A DNA stretch of 22,562 nucleotides from an uncultured Bacteroidaceae bacterium (GTDB lineage: Bacteria; Bacteroidota; Bacteroidia; Bacteroidales; Bacteroidaceae), in contig CAKRYD010000033.1 in assembly GCA_934426255.1 (NCBI GenBank), positions 1-22,562 on the forward strand, given 5' to 3'. The translations under genes and the position numbers were made by a program. Position 1 is the first letter of the stretch. Every line of letters begins with the position of its first letter. Under the pieces are notes generated by a model. It was given only the letters and a program-made list of their open reading frames with translations, was not told where the DNA came from and did no database searches. Below are positions 7,947 through 17,500 of the stretch, one piece after another.

Positions 7947-8465
7947 ATGGATTCAAGCATTGACTACAGGTTGGTTTTCTCTCTGATGAACGGGAAAGTA
8001 AGTATGGCACTGAACCGCCGGTTGAACGAGAACTTCAAAAAAGCAGGAATACCCATCTCGGCCGAACAATGGAATGTATTACTAACATTGACCATGCGCG
8101 AAGTTGCCACCCAGCAACAAATTTGCGAAGACACATCCTTCAGCAAAACCACCATGACACGCCTCATCAATCAATTGGAAGAAAAAAAGATTCTGGAACG
8201 CTTCAAAAGCCGCGTCGATTGGCGTTCCAACTACCTCCGCATCACCAAAGAAGGTTTGGCCATTCGTGACCAGGCACAATACGTAGCTTCAAAAACCCTG
8301 AAGTCATCCCTGCGCGGACTGACACAGGATGAAATCACTTCCGCCCAAAAAGGCCTCAATACTGTTATGGAAAACCTCAAGCACCAAACCGAAGTCGCGC
8401 CCCATCAAGAAGTGACCGAGCTAATGAAGTTCTTTCGTCTGCGCAACATATCCAAGCGAAAATAG
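7947..8465 (+). CDS. MarR-family winged-helix transcriptional regulator
   Basis: 172 residues with the MarR layout: an N-terminal dimerisation helix, a recognition region (TQQQICEDTSFSKTTMTRLINQLEEKK, given here as adjoining parts TQQQICEDTSFSKTT and MTRLINQLEEKK, about residues 55-80), and a wing with the D-x-R-type motif FKSRVDWRSNYLRIT, followed by the C-terminal dimer helices. MarR proteins usually repress their own gene and neighbours and respond to small ligands or oxidation; no ligand can be inferred. It diverges from the rpsF operon and is closed by a strong hairpin. Being next to the inversion cassette does not by itself show that it regulates the cassette. Confidence 0.88.
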   Translation: MDSSIDYRLVFSLMNGKVSMALNRRLNENFKKAGIPISAEQWNVLLTLTMREVATQQQICEDTSFSKTTMTRLINQLEEKKILERFKSRVDWRSNYLRITKEGLAIRDQAQYVASKTLKSSLRGLTQDEITSAQKGLNTVMENLKHQTEVAPHQEVTELMKFFRLRNISKRK

Positions 8466-8489
8466 CACCCAACGCCTAAAGCAAGTTCA

Positions 8490-8539
8490 GAAAAGCTTCG
8501 GGATTATCTCCTTTGCAAGGATAAATCCCGAAGCTTTTC
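8490..8539. terminator. Strong bidirectional hairpin terminator after marR
   Basis: Arms GAAAAGCTTCGGGAT and ATCCCGAAGCTTTTC give 15 near-continuous base pairs around a loop of about 20 bases. The arms end in A- and T-rich tracts in both directions. It ends marR and also shields the left end of the cassette from incoming transcription. Confidence 0.8.
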
Positions 8540-8600
8540 ATTAGCCATTTTGGCTTACTGTATAAGAATTCATACGACATGCATTTCTCTGATTTTGGGA

Positions 8601-8627
8601 AAATCTGTATCTCCTGCCAAGAGATAC
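8601..8627 (+). repeat. Candidate recombinase crossover site, left copy
   Basis: AAATCTGTATCTC, spacer CTGCCAA (8614-8620), then GAGATAC. Seven-bp inverted arms flank a 7-bp asymmetric spacer. The right-hand copies carry the reverse-complement spacer TTGGCAG, so left and right sites point in opposite directions and recombination would invert the DNA between them. This copy marks the exact outer edge of the 273-bp identity. Confidence 0.75.
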
Positions 8628-8873
8628 AAAAAGTGGTACACATTGGAAGTGTCAGAAAGGCAGGAAGAAAAAAAGAAAGCAGACAAAAACAGAGAGAAAG
8701 AATATTGTTTAATTCATCAACTAAATTTTTATCGTATGAAGAAAAAGTTTATGAGTGCTTTGCTATTTGGAGCCTTGTTGGCGGTTCCGGCAAGCATGTT
8801 TGTTTCTTGTAAGGACTACGATGACGACATTAGCGAGCTTCGTGGTGACATTACAACTAACGCGACCGACTTG
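8601..8873 (+). repeat. 273-bp perfect inverted repeat, left arm
   Basis: Identical, in opposite orientation, to 18340-18612. It covers the crossover site, a purine-rich untranslated leader of about 108 bases, and codons 1-46 of the surface protein including the lipoprotein signal. Identity starts abruptly at the site, then near-identity continues to about 8904 before the genes diverge. Confidence 0.95.
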
Positions 8874-11800
8874 ACATCTCTCGTTACCGAGAAGATGAAG
8901 AATGTCGTTTCCGAGGTAAATGCCTTAAAGGCAGAGTCAGAAACATTGAAAACGGCTTATGAAACAGCCGACCGCAACCTCTCTCAAGCTATCGCTACGG
9001 CAACTAACGATGCCAAGGGCTACGCTGACATTCAGGCTGCTGAAGCACAAAAGGCTGCCATCGCCGCCGCACAGACTCTGGTAGACAATGCGATTGCCAA
9101 ATTGGAGGCTTCGCTTTACACTGCCAACCAGAACATCGAGGCCAATGCTTCCAAGATAGAAGCCCTTGTGAGCGAGAGCAAGAACATGTCCAGTTCTCTT
9201 GACAAGGCCAATGCTTCCATTGCCGCTCAGGCAGAAAAGATTGCAGCTTTGACTACAGCCGACAAAACATTGCAGGATGGCATCGATGCTGCTCAGGCAC
9301 GTGCAGAGCAGGCTTATTCCTTGGCCGAAAAGGCCGGTGAATCAGCCGAAAAAGTTGCGGCCGATTTGAAGAGTACCACAGAAAATCTTACCACGCTCAT
9401 CAGCAACATCAATACCAATATCACAGCTGTTGATGCAAAGGTTGCAGAAGCCAGAGCTCTTGCAGAGAAGAATGCGGCCAATCTTGAAAAACAGCAGACC
9501 GTTCTGAATGAATTGAAGTCAAATCAAGCTGTTTATGCCGAAAAGTTGGATGGACAAAAGGCTGAACTGACAGCATTGATTTCTGCCAACAGCGACAAGA
9601 TTACCAAACTTGAGACTGAAGTGGCAAATGCAAAAGCAGCTGCCGAAAAGTCTTTGGCAGATGCAAAGGCTTATACTGATGCACAGTTGGCACTTGTCAA
9701 GACTGATATGGTTGCCAAAATTTCGGGCGTTGAAACCAGCATCGAAAACATTCTGAAAAGTGTTGCCGACAACAAGAATACGGCTGCAACGAATGCATCG
9801 AAGATCGAGGAAATACTGAAGTCTATCGCATCCATCAACAACGATATTGCAAATGCCAAGACAGAATTGGCCGGTCAGATTTCGGGTGTTTCAAACAGTA
9901 TTGAAGAGACGCTGAAACTTATCAAAACGGTTGAAGGAACAACTGCCGGCAATACAGAAAAAATCGAAGGCATTCTAAAGAGCATCAGCGGCATTGAAAG
10001 TGCTGCAGCAGCCGACAGGGCCGATATTACCGAAAACGAGGAAACCATAGCCAAACTCAGCGGCAGCATTTCCGATATCAAAGAAGCCTTGGCCAAGGTT
10101 CAGGGTGCAGTCGAAGCCATCAACGTAAACGCCTTGAACAACAAGATTACGGAGCTCGACAGCAAAATCGCTTCTACAGTCGCAACGGCCAAGAGTGAGT
10201 TGCAAAAGGAAATAGAAAAAGCCACAGGTGTTTTCCAGGCTCAACTCGATGAAAAGCTGAACGACCTTACGAGTGCTTCACAATTGGCCAAGGCCAAGGC
10301 TGAAATCACACTCGCCTATACCAATGCCGACAAGGCTTTGGAAAAGGATTTGCGCGACAGCATCCGGAATGTTTCCGACAGCTTGGATCGTTTGGGCGAA
10401 AAGGTGAAGAAGATTCAGGCTATCGTCAACAAAGTCAATCCGCAGTTGGGCGTTATGATGTACAATAACGTTTACAAGATGGTAACCGGTGTTGTATTGC
10501 AGGGATTCGGATACGCAAATAATGTTACAGCTGCAGTAGGAGCTACCGGTGCCACTTATTATGGCGTATACGGCTACATTTCGAAAGACGCATACGGACA
10601 GAAAGCCGATGGTAAGGACATGTTTAAAAAAGATGACAAGTCGACCCTTTACTTTCCTTATGCAACCGCTCCGGGTGCCGTAGGCTTGCCTACCAATCAG
10701 GTATATTCTGACTCTTACGCCGGAGATGTTTACATTACAGTCAATCCTACGGATATTTCTCTAAAAGATTGGCAGGATCACGTCACCATGACTGACGGTG
10801 AAGACAAGGAAAGCAGCATCTTTGAATTAGGAACTCCCGAGGCTGCCAGTGCCAAATTCACAAGAAGTGCTACCGAAGGTTTGTATCGCATTCCCGTTAA
10901 AGTTAAATCAGGTCTTAGCCTGAAGCAAGTACAAGAATACAGCAGCCTAAGCCAACATCCTTTGTATGCAGTAGGTGTGTCTTACAACCTTCCGCTTTAT
11001 GATGAAGAAAAGATGACTTTCAAGGACAACTACAGAAGAGTTCTGTCTGCATATGGCTATGCTCCTCGTTTGCGTCAGGCTCCGAAGGCAGAGGCTAAGT
11101 TGACCTATGCGGCAACGGGTGAAAACCAGCAGATTGCCACAGAAGGAACTACCCGAGCTATCGGCAAGTCTTCTGCCGATTTCGGTCTGGGAATTGTAAA
11201 TGGCGATCCCGGTCAAAGTGGTAAGGCCTATAAAACGTATTTGACATGTACACAAGTCGGCAACGAAACCGATGGCAAAAATGCTGCCGAATTCAACAAT
11301 GCTAATGCCGGCATTTTAGCAACAGTCCATGAATATCACAACAACGTTGGAACGGAGATCAAGAGCGTTACATGTCCTTCCAAGTTCTTGAATACACCAA
11401 TCACATTCAAGTATTATGTACTGTCGTTCGATGGAAGCGTAGATGTAAAGACCTACACATTCAGATTCTCACAACCGTTATGGGGTGATGTAAATGTCAT
11501 AGTAGAAAATACCAAACTGACTAATCCTTGGCGTATGCTCAAGCAGCAGTCAATAGCCAACGAAGCTTTTGTTAAGTCTGCCGGGCCTAATGGAGAAAAA
11601 TGGTTCGATGCAGTAAGCAAGATTGAAGTACAATACCTGAAGTTGCATGGCGACAAAAAGAATTTTGACGATGCGCTGAATGCAAAGATCAGGTTCTTCA
11701 ACGGAAAGAATAAGTCTTCAGAAAATGTTACAGGATTTGAATGGCATCCAGTGGTTTCTAACGGAACAGCCTCAACTACCATTACAAAGACTGCCAATTT

Positions 11801-12842
11801 CAAGGCTGAGAACTTCCAATCAGTAGAAATTTCTTACTCTCCTCAAATAGCCATTGGTCAGATATATGGTGTAGAATTTATCTTCAAGAACAGTGCAGAC
11901 GAAGTGCTGAACACCATCTTCTTCAATGCCACACTGTCTGCTCCTGCATCCATTGCAAACACTTCATGGAGAAAAGAAGGAGTATGGGACAACAACAAAG
12001 CATATGTATGGGCCAACTACAGTGGCGACAGCAACAGTGATGGCTACATCAAACTGAACGGTCTCTTTACAGGCATTGACAACGGCGTATCGGCGAAAGT
12101 TCCTAATGGAACCTTTGATGCCAATGGCAATGAAAACAAGCAGGAAGTCAACAGTCCTTATGTAATCAGTTACCAAGCGCCCGACGACTACAAGTCGAAG
12201 GCTGAACTCGGCAACGATGCCAAGGCCGACGGACAATACTATGCTGACAAACTTGTCAAGTTCCCGACTGCCGATAACGGATTTGAAATGGTTGTTCCAA
12301 GCAAGACAATGGAAAAAGACCATGAATACGCCTTGAAAGCCAACTTGAAACAATATGGTTTGTCCAGTTTGCTGGGTCTGTGGAGCGACAACTTCACCAT
12401 CATAGTTGCTTCTCCTGTAAAATACGCATTGTTGGGTACTAAAGGCGAAATCACAGGTTCCACCTATGCAGGTCTCGTTGTAAAAGAGCTCAACGACAAG
12501 GGCGCACTTACTGACAAGGACATAACCGTTTCATATGGTGCTGACAAGCGTGAAGTTTCCATCAATAGCTTCTACATGAAGAACCCGAAGGATGGCAAGG
12601 TTCTGCCCTTGAAGAAAGGCGATTTGATCAAGGAGATTACATTTGCGCCCGCAAGTAAGGACTATATTGAAAATATTTATTTGAACAATGCCGGTGACAA
12701 GGTTGTCATCGTACCTCGCCAAGATGCCGACAAACCTGCCTTGATCAAGGAAATGCCTGTTACTGGAGAGGTTACGGTTAAGGATGTTTGGGGTGTATCT
12801 ACCACGGCAAGATTCACAATCGTAGTGCGTCCTAACATCTGA
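8736..12842 (+). CDS. Very large coiled-coil surface lipoprotein, left (probably silent) version
   Basis: 1368 residues. The signal peptide ends at lipobox FVSC (Cys25), and the mature start CKDYDDD fits the acidic export signal that sends Bacteroidetes lipoproteins to the cell surface. Residues 33 to about 568 are Ala/Lys/Glu/Ser-rich coiled coil with repeating units such as KIEEILKSIASI and KIEGILKSISGI, a probable stalk. At about 566-590 (QLGVMM, then TGVVLQGF) it passes into a roughly 780-residue beta-rich head of unknown function, ending VWGVSTTARFTIVV. The ATG at 8736 gives the lipoprotein signal; the frame is open upstream to 8550, but that would run through the crossover site. No consensus promoter is seen upstream and a terminator lies at 8490-8539, so this copy is inferred to be off. 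Databases may label relatives 'PL29 lyase N-terminal domain' (from memory); nothing here shows lyase activity. Confidence 0.9.
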   Translation: MKKKFMSALLFGALLAVPASMFVSCKDYDDDISELRGDITTNATDLTSLVTEKMKNVVSEVNALKAESETLKTAYETADRNLSQAIATATNDAKGYADIQAAEAQKAAIAAAQTLVDNAIAKLEASLYTANQNIEANASKIEALVSESKNMSSSLDKANASIAAQAEKIAALTTADKTLQDGIDAAQARAEQAYSLAEKAGESAEKVAADLKSTTENLTTLISNINTNITAVDAKVAEARALAEKNAANLEKQQTVLNELKSNQAVYAEKLDGQKAELTALISANSDKITKLETEVANAKAAAEKSLADAKAYTDAQLALVKTDMVAKISGVETSIENILKSVADNKNTAATNASKIEEILKSIASINNDIANAKTELAGQISGVSNSIEETLKLIKTVEGTTAGNTEKIEGILKSISGIESAAAADRADITENEETIAKLSGSISDIKEALAKVQGAVEAINVNALNNKITELDSKIASTVATAKSELQKEIEKATGVFQAQLDEKLNDLTSASQLAKAKAEITLAYTNADKALEKDLRDSIRNVSDSLDRLGEKVKKIQAIVNKVNPQLGVMMYNNVYKMVTGVVLQGFGYANNVTAAVGATGATYYGVYGYISKDAYGQKADGKDMFKKDDKSTLYFPYATAPGAVGLPTNQVYSDSYAGDVYITVNPTDISLKDWQDHVTMTDGEDKESSIFELGTPEAASAKFTRSATEGLYRIPVKVKSGLSLKQVQEYSSLSQHPLYAVGVSYNLPLYDEEKMTFKDNYRRVLSAYGYAPRLRQAPKAEAKLTYAATGENQQIATEGTTRAIGKSSADFGLGIVNGDPGQSGKAYKTYLTCTQVGNETDGKNAAEFNNANAGILATVHEYHNNVGTEIKSVTCPSKFLNTPITFKYYVLSFDGSVDVKTYTFRFSQPLWGDVNVIVENTKLTNPWRMLKQQSIANEAFVKSAGPNGEKWFDAVSKIEVQYLKLHGDKKNFDDALNAKIRFFNGKNKSSENVTGFEWHPVVSNGTASTTITKTANFKAENFQSVEISYSPQIAIGQIYGVEFIFKNSADEVLNTIFFNATLSAPASIANTSWRKEGVWDNNKAYVWANYSGDSNSDGYIKLNGLFTGIDNGVSAKVPNGTFDANGNENKQEVNSPYVISYQAPDDYKSKAELGNDAKADGQYYADKLVKFPTADNGFEMVVPSKTMEKDHEYALKANLKQYGLSSLLGLWSDNFTIIVASPVKYALLGTKGEITGSTYAGLVVKELNDKGALTDKDITVSYGADKREVSINSFYMKNPKDGKVLPLKKGDLIKEITFAPASKDYIENIYLNNAGDKVVIVPRQDADKPALIKEMPVTGEVTVKDVWGVSTTARFTIVVRPNI

Positions 12843-12973
12843 TATTTGAAAATGTCGCATTTGTTGTGAAACATCAGGAAAGGTTGGAGGGGCGGCTTGG
12901 TCAAGGGTTTCGAGCCCACCTCCTTCCTCTTTCGGAAATCGCAGGATGAGGCATAAAAATTACCAGTCTAAAA

Positions 12974-13050
12974 GATATCGGTTTACAATATCACAATAGA
13001 GTACACTAGCGAAGAGTCCGACTCCACAGGTGTGTGGTTGTCGGCTCTTT
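12974..13050 (+). repeat. Inner inverted repeat, left arm
   Basis: Bases 12974-13022 are identical to the reverse complement of 14394-14442 (49 of 49). Imperfect similarity continues to about 13050, including the central CACAGGTGTGTG. The pair flanks the recombinase gene. Confidence 0.93.
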
Positions 13051-13052
13051 TT
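13012..13052 (+). terminator. Terminator of the left surface gene
   Basis: Hairpin with outer arms GAGTCCGAC/GTCGGCTC (one bulge) and inner arms CCACA/TGTGG closing a GGTG loop, followed by TTTTTC. It lies within the inner inverted repeat. Confidence 0.75.
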
Positions 13053-13060
13053 CATTTGAA

Positions 13061-13101
13061 AACGCCGATTTTGTTGTAGATGCAAAATCGGCGTTGATTT
13101 T
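13061..13101. terminator. Second, perfect hairpin terminator
   Basis: AACGCCGATTTTG and CAAAATCGGCGTT form a 13-bp perfect stem with a 9-base loop, followed by GATTTTTTG on the plus strand and a shorter T run on the minus strand. It has no counterpart on the other side of the recombinase. It separates the left surface gene from the converging recombinase gene. Confidence 0.75.
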
Positions 13102-13313
13102 TTGATTTTCGCTTTGTTTCGCGTCTTATCATTGTTGATCTTGAAACAAATCAAGGGGCAAGCACAGCTATTACTGCTGCCTGCATGCATCTTCCGAATG
13201 CTTCCCAAAGGTTATTTTGGTGGCTTTTAAATCCGGTTTTATACGGACAAAATGCAAACACAGACGCACCAAAGCCAACCGCCAATGCACCTTAGACGGA
13301 GCCTATAGCTATT

Positions 13314-14297
13314 TTAGATGGCATTGATAACCCTGTCGTTGGCATCATCGATGGAAGAAGTATCGATGCTCTTCAGATAGATTTTGGTTGTCTTTTCCGA
13401 GTTGTGCCCCATGCTGCGGCTGATGGCATCTGTGGAAATATCCATCAGGCGGGCGATGCTCGCCCATGAATGGCGTGCCACATACATGGTCAGCGTGCTT
13501 TTCATTTCCAACGCATCTGAAATGCGTTTTAGGCCGCAGCCCACCACATATTGCTTATAGCGGTATTGGTTGCGCTCCTTGTCTCCCGGTTTCTTGATGA
13601 TGGGAAGCAGGTATTTGTCGTTACACGGTGGATAGAGATTGAGAATGTCCTGTGCCGCCTGGCTCCATCTCACCATCAGCTCCTGCCCTGTCTTTTTCCT
13701 GCGATAGAAAAGATGGTCGCCTCTCAAATCGGACGGTTTCAGATAGGCCATATCGACAAACGACATGCCCTGCGTATAAAAACTGAACATAAACATGTCG
13801 CGAGCAAATCTGACCTCGTCATCTTCGATTTCAATCGTTCTGATGCGGCTCATTTCCTCTGGGCTTATGGCACGCTTGACGGTTCGTGCAATACCGGTAT
13901 AGACTTTGTTGAACGGCTTGCGATCGGAAACTATACCCTCATTGACGGCCCTGTTATAGACGGCCTTCAGCGTGCGCATATAAAACGAAGAAGTATTCAT
14001 CTTAAGGCCGGAAAGATGCAGAAAATTTTCATAGTCTTCCATGAGCATACCCGAAATCTTACTGAACGGGACATCTTTGCCCTTTGTAAAACGTTTAAAG
14101 CTGTTGAGGGCGGTGGTATATACCTCAATCCTGCGCGCATTGCGTTGCTTGTCCAAATGCGCTATAAAGTCCTGCATATAGGCAAATACACTTTGGTCAT
14201 GTGCTTTTTCATTGTTTGCCGACAGGCTGTTAATCTTGAAAGCCAGCTCTTCGCAGACTTCCATCAATTGTTCTCTTGAGAATGGTTCAGATTTCAT
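13314..14297 (-). CDS. Tyrosine site-specific recombinase (probable DNA invertase)
   Basis: 327 residues from the ATG at 14297 (MKSEPFSREQ); a further in-frame start at 14342 is possible. There is an N-terminal SAM-like core-binding domain (about residues 30-135) and a C-terminal catalytic domain. Catalytic positions: Lys in RRKKTGQEL (201-202), box II MYVARHSWAS (Arg275, with Tyr272 where the classical His stands), His298 in MGHNSEKTT, and nucleophile Tyr307 in KIYL. The first catalytic Arg position reads Gln176 in FYTQGMSFVDMAYL. This is the Bacteroidetes integrase/invertase type; relatives in B. fragilis invert promoters of surface-protein operons. It lies between the two alternative surface genes and inside the segment bounded by the candidate crossover sites, so it is the obvious candidate to flip it. 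A possible weak promoter box (TACGTTTA) lies between the inner repeat and the gene, so expression may not depend on orientation. Confidence 0.9.
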   Translation of the reverse strand: MKSEPFSREQLMEVCEELAFKINSLSANNEKAHDQSVFAYMQDFIAHLDKQRNARRIEVYTTALNSFKRFTKGKDVPFSKISGMLMEDYENFLHLSGLKMNTSSFYMRTLKAVYNRAVNEGIVSDRKPFNKVYTGIARTVKRAISPEEMSRIRTIEIEDDEVRFARDMFMFSFYTQGMSFVDMAYLKPSDLRGDHLFYRRKKTGQELMVRWSQAAQDILNLYPPCNDKYLLPIIKKPGDKERNQYRYKQYVVGCGLKRISDALEMKSTLTMYVARHSWASIARLMDISTDAISRSMGHNSEKTTKIYLKSIDTSSIDDANDRVINAI

Positions 14298-14359
14298 ATG
14301 ATGGTTGTTTATTGTTGTATATAAACGTATGACCACCCTCATTTATTGGCTAAACACGC

Positions 14360-14402
14360 AAAAAATAAAGAGCCGGCATCACACACCTGTGACGTCGGAC
14401 TC
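14360..14402 (-). terminator. Terminator of the right surface gene
   Basis: Minus-strand hairpin GAGTCCGAC, CACA, GGTG loop, TGTG, GCCGGCTC (one bulge, one mismatch), followed by TTTATTTTTT. It is the mirror counterpart of the terminator at 13012-13052 and lies partly in the inner inverted repeat. It also keeps transcription of the right surface gene from running into the recombinase gene. Confidence 0.7.
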
Positions 14403-14442
14403 TTCGCTAGTGTACTCTATTGTGATATTGTAAACCGATATC
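14367..14442 (-). repeat. Inner inverted repeat, right arm
   Basis: Bases 14394-14442 are the exact reverse complement of 12974-13022; similarity decays toward 14367. Together the arms bracket about 1.4 kb containing only the recombinase gene. Confidence 0.93.
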
Positions 14443-14484
14443 CTGATTTAAATGCTCACACGAGCTTATCTTTAAGTTGAAAAG

Positions 14485-14526
14485 AGGGAGGGGACAGAAA
14501 GCGGATAACTACTAGCCCCCTTCCCT
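14485..14526 (-). terminator. Hairpin downstream of the right surface gene
   Basis: Minus-strand AGGGAAGGGG pairs with CCCCTCCCT and is followed by CTTTTC. It lies just after the stop codon and is a second, weaker terminator candidate for the right surface gene. Confidence 0.45.
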
Positions 14527-14547
14527 GTGTTAACAACAATCTGAAAC

Positions 14548-17500
14548 TTATTTAGTCGCTTTGACCAAAATCGTTACATGGGTTGTAATTGTACCCCAAT
14601 CGTATGTGATAACTAATGGAACTTTAACTTGGAAGTCAGCCGTTACGCTACTGATATTCTCATATACCAGTGTTCCATAAGCATTCTGCAGAGCTGCTGC
14701 CGTAGTCGCGATGGCAGATTTGTCTGTGTAACTGTTTGGCTGATACTTGAAGTTATCGTAGGTTACAGGAGCAACTTCTTTCAAGTTCTTCCAGCTACCG
14801 GTCATATCGGTAGTAGCTTGGGTCATATCAGGAGTGATGCTCATAATACCATAGTACTTATAGTATTCAGGCTTCCAGCTGTTGTCGTTGCGCCAGTCAT
14901 TGAAATCAACCAAACCGAATACGCTCAACTTATTGCCACCGTCGACAGCATCGGTGAATGTTCTGTTCTTGCCTTCTTTTGCAGTGATAGGACGTATGAA
15001 GCGGACAGGAATTTCTGCATTCTTGATGGGCAGGAACATACCGCAGCTGTTTGTGGCCTTGAATCCGATAACAGCCTTGAGAACATCGTTGGTCAAGCTA
15101 TTGCGATCCTTGTAATTCAGCAGTGCATGAGCTGCAGCAGAATGCTCATATTCAACGAAGCTGTTCATGTTGGCAGGATCACCGTGGCGTGTTAGTCTGG
15201 CAATGACATCGGCTGCACCTGTTGAACCTACTATCTTGGCATACAACGTCTGACCGTCACCACTTACGCTGGTTACATATTCTTTGCCATCATTTCCCTT
15301 GAACTTGTTGTTGATTGTTTTGAAGAAGAAGTCATATTCAAGATTGTTCTTGAAAGCATCAGTTCCGCTTGTAACGCTCGGAGAGAGTTTTCCACCAACC
15401 AAAGTTCCAAGGATATTGGTGCAGAATCTGTCTTGTGCTCCATCCTGGCCGTAAACTTCAGCGTTATTGTGGATTTCATCAAAACCTGTTCCTGTGTTGG
15501 CAGCGTTGGTCTGTGCCCAATAGATGCTTAATTTGTTCTCATTGGTCCATTCGGCTGCAGGAGTACCGAGATTGCCCATTTCGAATGTTACATAAGCCTC
15601 CTGTGAAGTACGCGTATTCTGGAACTTGACTGTAGCAGACAATGTCTGATTGCTGTTGTAAGCGCCATTGGCAAAGAGCTTGTTGTAAATGCTCAAGGCA
15701 GGTACATCCCAGCGCAATACGTTCGTTTGTTCAGCACCGGCATTCGTGATGTGCTTAACTTCGCCCAGAGGAGCTGTGTCTTCAACCCAAGCAGTACCGT
15801 TCCACTTGTAAATGGTGCAATTGCCTGAAGCATCTTCTACAGGAAGGAAGTTGGTCTCAAATTCAGCCTTCGTAACATTGAGGTCTGCGAGGATTTGGCT
15901 TTCAATGTCAAACCAAGTCAGTTGTCTTGAGTAATTGGTGCAAGAGAGAGAATAACCTGCAGGATCTACAAACGAGTATTCTTTCTTACCCGGCTGAGGA
16001 GCATCCTTTTCGGTAATTTTGAACTTGATATAACCGATGGCACAGATGTCTCCGGTCTTTGTATCAACCAATGTTACGCGAACCATAGGTTTGCGATTGA
16101 TAGTGGCTCGGCTCTGTTCATCGCTCGGCTCAGTAGCACTCTTAGGCAGACATGCCTTGATGTAAGTGATGCCGTCTTCTTCATAAATCTTACCGTGTAC
16201 AGATTCAGAAGTATTGTTAGTGCCTGATTTGTAATGAGCAAGATCGAATTTCCACATTAATCCGAAATCACCGACATTGCTCAACAACTTTTCATCGGTT
16301 TCAGCATTGCGTGTGTAGTGTGCAATGACTAAATCGGTCAAATTAACACCTTTTGTGTCGTTGTAAACCAAATTATGCGTTTCAGAAGCATTAATGGCAG
16401 CAGCAGCCGTCTTGTAAATATGAAGTTTCTTGTCAGTTCCTTCATTAGCACCACAAGAAGGATCATTAATTTCGTTATCTACAATTACCAGGTTCTTGTA
16501 AGTTGTCTTGCAAAGTGCTGCATAATTGGATGTAACCAATGTGTCCTTTCCGTCGTTATTCACCTTTGCTTGCAGAGCAATAACGCTTACCATATTGGTT
16601 GATGTCTTAATCTTAGACGTGTTCATGTCGAATTTAACGGTAAGTACACCGTTTGCATCATTTTCGCTACCAGCAATCTTGGCTTCGAGAGTGTTTTCTA
16701 TGCTACGTGTTTGACCTATAGGTACATATTCGCAATTGAACGAAACGGCGCTGAGTTTACCTTTCAGCAATTCGGCATTGTATGATGACGGGTTGAGATG
16801 GTAATGGCCTACAACATATTCGGGAGTAAAGTAAGCCGTAGATCCTGTAGTATATGTTTCACCAGTTGCCGAAGGATTCTCTGCTGTACTTCCGGTAGGA
16901 GCACCGATTTTCTTATATTCGAAAGTGGTAGCTTCCATTGCCTGAATTCCACCATAGTAGAAAGTAGGCTGGAATACCATACCTGTCAGGATGTTGGTGA
17001 GACGCGAGAGCAAAGCACCCAATTCACCGTTGATTTTGATGATGGAATTCTGGATGATGGTTACAGAACCCGTGGCATTGGCAATCTTTGAGCTGAGGTC
17101 GTCAATTCTTTCACCCAACTTTGAGTCGGCATCCTTGTAAGCATCTTCAACAGCTTTCAGATCGGTGTTTTTGATGGATGCCTGAACAGCGGCAATCTTG
17201 GCCTCCAGGTCGCTTCTCAATTGTGCATCGGCATTTCCAAGACTAAGAATATCTTTCTTGAGATCGGAAATGGCACTGCTCATTTGAGAGTTGATGCTTG
17301 CGATGTCGTTTTGAATCTTCGTGATAACGCCTGAATCCACTCCGCTCAAAGCTTCCAATGTAGCCTTGACGGTTGCAATGTCGTCAGATGCAAGCTTCTT
17401 GAAAGCCTCATAGTCGACACCGATTTTCTTCAAAGCTTCAACATCGAGCTGTATGCCGTTGACATCGCTCTTGACACCGGTCAGTTCTTCCTTGACAAGT

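Larger units (their letters stand above)
12843..13313. other. Gap between left surface gene and recombinase gene
   Basis: No gene is supported. From left to right it holds a weak GC-rich hairpin (AGGTTGGAGG at 12881-12890 with CCTCCTTCCT at 12919-12928), the left copy of the inner inverted repeat with a terminator hairpin, a second perfect hairpin at 13061-13095, and about 210 bases (13102-13313) in which I see nothing. Small open frames here have no recognisable product. Confidence 0.6.

Noticed and set aside
8590..8597. Possible promoter box TGATTTTG at the left end
   Set aside because: One mismatch in the -7 box and no TTTG at the right distance; kept only as a caveat that the left gene may have weak basal expression.
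8550..8735. N-terminal extension of the left surface protein (and the similar one to 18570 on the right)
   Set aside because: It would start upstream of, or with TTG inside, the shared leader and bury the lipoprotein signal; the ATGs at 8736 and 18477 give normal signal peptides.
13551..14279. 242-codon plus-strand open frame
   Set aside because: Antisense to the recombinase; no domain features.
13314..14297. Integrase of a prophage or conjugative element
   Set aside because: No phage, conjugation or excision genes and no tRNA nearby; its position between inverted paralogues fits a local invertase better.
12974..14442. Insertion sequence or small mobile element with terminal inverted repeats
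   Set aside because: The enclosed gene is a tyrosine recombinase, not a transposase; no target-site duplication is seen, and the repeats contain the terminators of the flanking surface genes.
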